64,000 bases of DNA from positions 2,542,001 to 2,606,000 of the forward strand of contig NZ_JAPJZI010000001.1 of assembly GCF_027944115.1 (NCBI RefSeq), given 5' to 3'. The notes below the pieces were generated by a model, which worked only from the letters and a program-made list of their open reading frames with translations, searched no databases and was not told where the DNA came from. Positions 61,716-64,000 of the stretch are shown one piece after another. A program made the translations under genes and the position numbers. The DNA comes from Hoeflea prorocentri (lineage in GTDB: Bacteria > Pseudomonadota > Alphaproteobacteria > Rhizobiales > Rhizobiaceae). Positions within the stretch are counted from its first letter, which is position 1. The number at the start of each line of letters is the position of its first letter.

Positions 61716-63245
61716 TCACGTGAGTGTCGTCAGGAACACGTGCGCACTCTCCCGGTAGCTTGTCTGCTTGGCTGGATCCATTTTGTCCCAGGTCCGGTAG
61801 ACCTGTCCGAGCCGGGGATTTGCCCCAAGCGTCCCACGGTTGCGAACCAGAAAATCCCAATAAAGTGCATTGAACGGACAGGCATCCGGACCGGTCTTCA
61901 GTCGGACATCGTATCGGCAGTCCCGGCAATAGTCCGACATCTTGTTGATGTAGTTGCCGCTTGCCGCGTACGGTTTGGAGCCAAGCAGGCCGCCATCGGC
62001 AAACTGGCTCATTCCCAGCGTGTTGGGCAGTTCAACCCATTCATAGGCATCGGCATAAACGGCAAGATACCATTCATGGATCTCGCGCGGCGCAACACCG
62101 GCCAGCAGGGCAAAGTTTCCGGTGAGCATCAATCGCTGTATGTGATGGGCGTAGGCGTCTTCCTTGGTCTGGGTAATGGCCTCGCGCAGACAGGTCATGT
62201 CCGTCTCGGCGGTCCAGTAGAAATCGGGCAATGGCCTTGTATTGGAAAAGACGTTTTCCTCCACATAGTCCGGCATCTTCAACCAGTAGATCCCCCGCAC
62301 ATATTCGCGCCAGCCGATGATCTGGCGAATAAAGCCCTCAGCGGCGTTGATCGGCACGGCTCCGCTCGCATAGGCCTCCTCCACGGCCCGGCAAACGCTG
62401 AGCGGATCGAGCAATCCGATGTTGATATAGGCCGAAAGGACGCTGTGATAGATGAAGCGTTCGCCACGGAGCATTGCGTCTTGATAGTCACCGAATGACG
62501 GCAGAGCGTGTTCGATGAACTGATCAAGGGCCGCCTTTGCCTGCTGCGCCTTTGTCGCGAACCAAAAGGGTTCAAGATCACCAAAATGACCGCCGAACCT
62601 TTCGCCCACCAGGCCAAGCACGTCCGCAGTCGTCCGGTCCGGTTCAAAATGCAGCGGTCGCGGCATGAAGAGATCCGGCTTTGCGGGTTTGCGGTTCTCG
62701 GCATCGAAGTTCCACTTGCCGCCTATCGGATTGTCGCCGTCCATCAACAGCCCTGTCCTGCGCCGCATATCGCGATAGAAATACTCCATGCGCAATTGCT
62801 TGCGGCCGCTCGCCCACTCGGCAAAGTCCGACCGGGAGCAGAGGAAGCGGTCATCAGTCAAGATATCGACCGGCACACCGAAACGCTGCGACCACTGCCG
62901 GAACTGCTCCAGAAGTCGCCATTCCCCCGGTTCGGTGACCACGATGCGCTCAACGGGTTGGCGGTCCAGGGCGCGTTCAATCTCTCCGGTAAAGGACTTA
63001 GTATTTTCCGGATCGTCCAGGCGGATGTATTCAATGTGCCATCCTTCTTCCTCAAGCACGGCTGCGAAATGACGCATAGCCGACAGGACCAGAGCAATCT
63101 TCTTCTTGTGATGGCGGACGTAAGTCGTCTCCTCATGCAGTTCCGCCATCAATACGCGATCCCTGCCGCGATCGGCTCCGGCAAGCGATGATACTGCCGT
63201 GGACAGTTGATCACCAAGAATCAGGATAAGATTTCCGCTGCTCAT
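61716..63245 (-). CDS. phrB: iron-sulfur (6-4)-type photolyase, PhrB/FeS-BCP family
   Basis: Light-driven repair of UV (6-4) photoproducts. The 509 aa have an N-terminal Rossmann-type domain (LILILGDQLS) and a helical FAD domain. The four cysteines that bind the [4Fe-4S] cluster of Agrobacterium PhrB are present at C352, C440, C443 and C456; their spacing (88, 3, 13) equals the known 350/438/441/454. PhrB also carries a lumazine antenna. ATG 63245 starts the conserved region. It lies directly downstream of a LysR gene on the same strand (91-base gap), so a shared transcript is possible. Confidence 0.93.
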   Translation of the reverse strand: MSSGNLILILGDQLSTAVSSLAGADRGRDRVLMAELHEETTYVRHHKKKIALVLSAMRHFAAVLEEEGWHIEYIRLDDPENTKSFTGEIERALDRQPVERIVVTEPGEWRLLEQFRQWSQRFGVPVDILTDDRFLCSRSDFAEWASGRKQLRMEYFYRDMRRRTGLLMDGDNPIGGKWNFDAENRKPAKPDLFMPRPLHFEPDRTTADVLGLVGERFGGHFGDLEPFWFATKAQQAKAALDQFIEHALPSFGDYQDAMLRGERFIYHSVLSAYINIGLLDPLSVCRAVEEAYASGAVPINAAEGFIRQIIGWREYVRGIYWLKMPDYVEENVFSNTRPLPDFYWTAETDMTCLREAITQTKEDAYAHHIQRLMLTGNFALLAGVAPREIHEWYLAVYADAYEWVELPNTLGMSQFADGGLLGSKPYAASGNYINKMSDYCRDCRYDVRLKTGPDACPFNALYWDFLVRNRGTLGANPRLGQVYRTWDKMDPAKQTSYRESAHVFLTTLT

Positions 63246-63336
63246 TGAACGACATTCCCGAAGCGATTGCAGACAGTTTTACGCAGGCGGACCGCAAATG
63301 GATTGCCTTGCCTTGATGCAGCATGATGCCGACAGC

Positions 63337-64000
63337 TCAGGAACCCTGCGGAGTAAAGACCTCTTTGATTGTCGCAACAACGTGTCGGATGCCGGCGTCC
63401 CCGCTCCGGCGTGTGTGCCAGGCCAGATTTACCGGGAAGCCATCAATACTGATCGGGGGATCGAAGCCGACGAGTCCTGGATGGCCATGCAACATGAATC
63501 CATGCCGGGGCACCATGGCGATATGATCCGTTTGGACCAGGAGCGACAAAGTAAGCTGAAACGATGGCACAACGACGCCGATGCGACGGGCGCGGCCCAA
63601 GGAGCGAAGCTGAGCGTCGAGTGGAGAGCCGGCTTCGCCCCGGCCCGACATGACGATGTGCGGCCAGTCCAGCCACGTGTCGAGATCGAACCGCTCCGCA
63701 GCCGGATGGCCCTTGCGCATGGCCACAATGTATGTCTCTTGCAACAGCGTGATGCGCTCCAGCCCCTCGATGTCCCTCGGGAGAATGGAGATCGTGATAT
63801 CGGTATCGCCGTTCAACAGATCCTTTGCAGCCGCATCTTCCCCGTTCCACGGCTCGAAGATGACCGTGACGCCCGGGGCCGTTCGATGAAGGGCAGCAAT
63901 CAGCGGGCCAGCGATCATGAAGGATGGGTCGTCGGCAGTGGTAATCCGGATCGTTTGCCGCAGATCGCTGAGGCTGATTTTCGGCGGATCAACGAGATCG
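63337..64000 (-). CDS. LysR-family transcriptional regulator (partial, N-terminus beyond the window)
   Basis: The 3' part of a LysR gene cut by the right edge; about 221 residues are visible. They form the substrate-binding domain, starting in the linker just before the SLSDLRQTIRITTADDPSF strand, with IAGPLIAALHRTAPGVTVIFEPWNG and SLLVQTDHIAMVPRHGF typical of the family. The helix-turn-helix N-terminus is missing from the window. The inducer is unknown. The adjacent photolyase is a possible but unproven target. Confidence 0.88.
   Translation of the reverse strand, partial: DLVDPPKISLSDLRQTIRITTADDPSFMIAGPLIAALHRTAPGVTVIFEPWNGEDAAAKDLLNGDTDITISILPRDIEGLERITLLQETYIVAMRKGHPAAERFDLDTWLDWPHIVMSGRGEAGSPLDAQLRSLGRARRIGVVVPSFQLTLSLLVQTDHIAMVPRHGFMLHGHPGLVGFDPPISIDGFPVNLAWHTRRSGDAGIRHVVATIKEVFTPQGS

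Noticed and set aside
1-64000. Search for tRNA, rRNA, riboswitch, CRISPR and prophage signals
   Set aside because: No tRNA cloverleaf, regularly spaced repeat, known riboswitch core or phage structural gene was recognised in the gaps. A covariance-model scan (tRNAscan-SE, Infernal) would be needed to exclude small RNAs.

Overview
The window is chromosomal DNA from an alphaproteobacterium of the order Hyphomicrobiales (Rhizobiales). The evidence is the gene content and order: a cycHJKL-type cytochrome c maturation operon beside degP, a two-component pair, glnE and a PleC-like kinase; a FeuP/FeuQ pair with its small periplasmic partner FeuN; a DivJ-like kinase near sufE, mucR and a seven-gene Mrp/Pha antiporter operon; plus DUF2336, DUF1491 and YcgN-type proteins. 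This order matches what I remember of Sinorhizobium and its relatives. The genus cannot be fixed from the sequence. Most of the window is GC-rich, tightly packed core chromosome. No rRNA, tRNA, CRISPR array, intact insertion sequence or prophage was seen.

Layout. 0-16 kb: AT-rich left margin, a Nu-class-like glutathione transferase, two tandem microproteins, AMP nucleosidase, an MFS transporter, ETF-ubiquinone oxidoreductase (with a LiuR-like operator in front), a family-4 uracil-DNA glycosylase, a second MFS transporter, a DMT transporter, an orphan form II CoxL-like molybdenum hydroxylase and aminopeptidase N. 15-33 kb: PleC-like kinase (CtrA-type box upstream) converging on glnE; then, all on the minus strand, glnE, histidine kinase, response regulator, DegP protease, an alpha/beta-hydrolase-OsmC fusion, ccmH-ccmF-ccmE-ccmI, a lipoprotein, feuQ, feuP and feuN. 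33-35 kb: one AT-rich polytopic membrane protein of unknown function that looks acquired. 35-46 kb: YcgN-type protein, PBP1A, a DUF1214/DUF1254 pair, an unlisted 57-aa gene, DUF2336, DUF1491, a peptidoglycan-binding-domain protein, DivJ-like kinase, a small exported protein, SufE, a DUF1761 membrane protein and MucR. 46-52 kb: mrpABCDEFG. 52-54.6 kb: msrB, then a small accessory patch (DUF6958-like, GFA-like, TetR with a palindromic operator) ending in a decayed IS5-type transposase. 54.6-64 kb: SH3-type secreted protein, oligopeptidase B, siderophore-interacting protein, dihaem cytochrome c, Fe/Mn superoxide dismutase, branched-chain aminotransferase, haloacid dehalogenase, FeS-containing (6-4)-type photolyase, and a LysR regulator cut by the right edge.

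The genes fall into working groups. Envelope and stress: DegP with its adjacent two-component system, FeuNPQ, PBP1A, Mrp antiporter. Respiration: ccm genes, ETF-QO, cytochrome c. Cell cycle: PleC-like and DivJ-like kinases, which in this group act in opposition on DivK and so on CtrA. Redox and DNA repair: MsrB, SOD, OsmC domain, uracil-DNA glycosylase, photolyase. Many genes are translationally coupled (ATGA or TGATG overlaps) and several start with TTG or GTG.

I did not find a clear new multi-gene system. The best leads are the AT-rich membrane protein, the glycosylase that has lost two Fe-S ligands, the putative LiuR and CtrA sites, the small unlisted genes and the TetR/GFA patch. All functional calls come from reading motifs by eye; none was checked by a database search.
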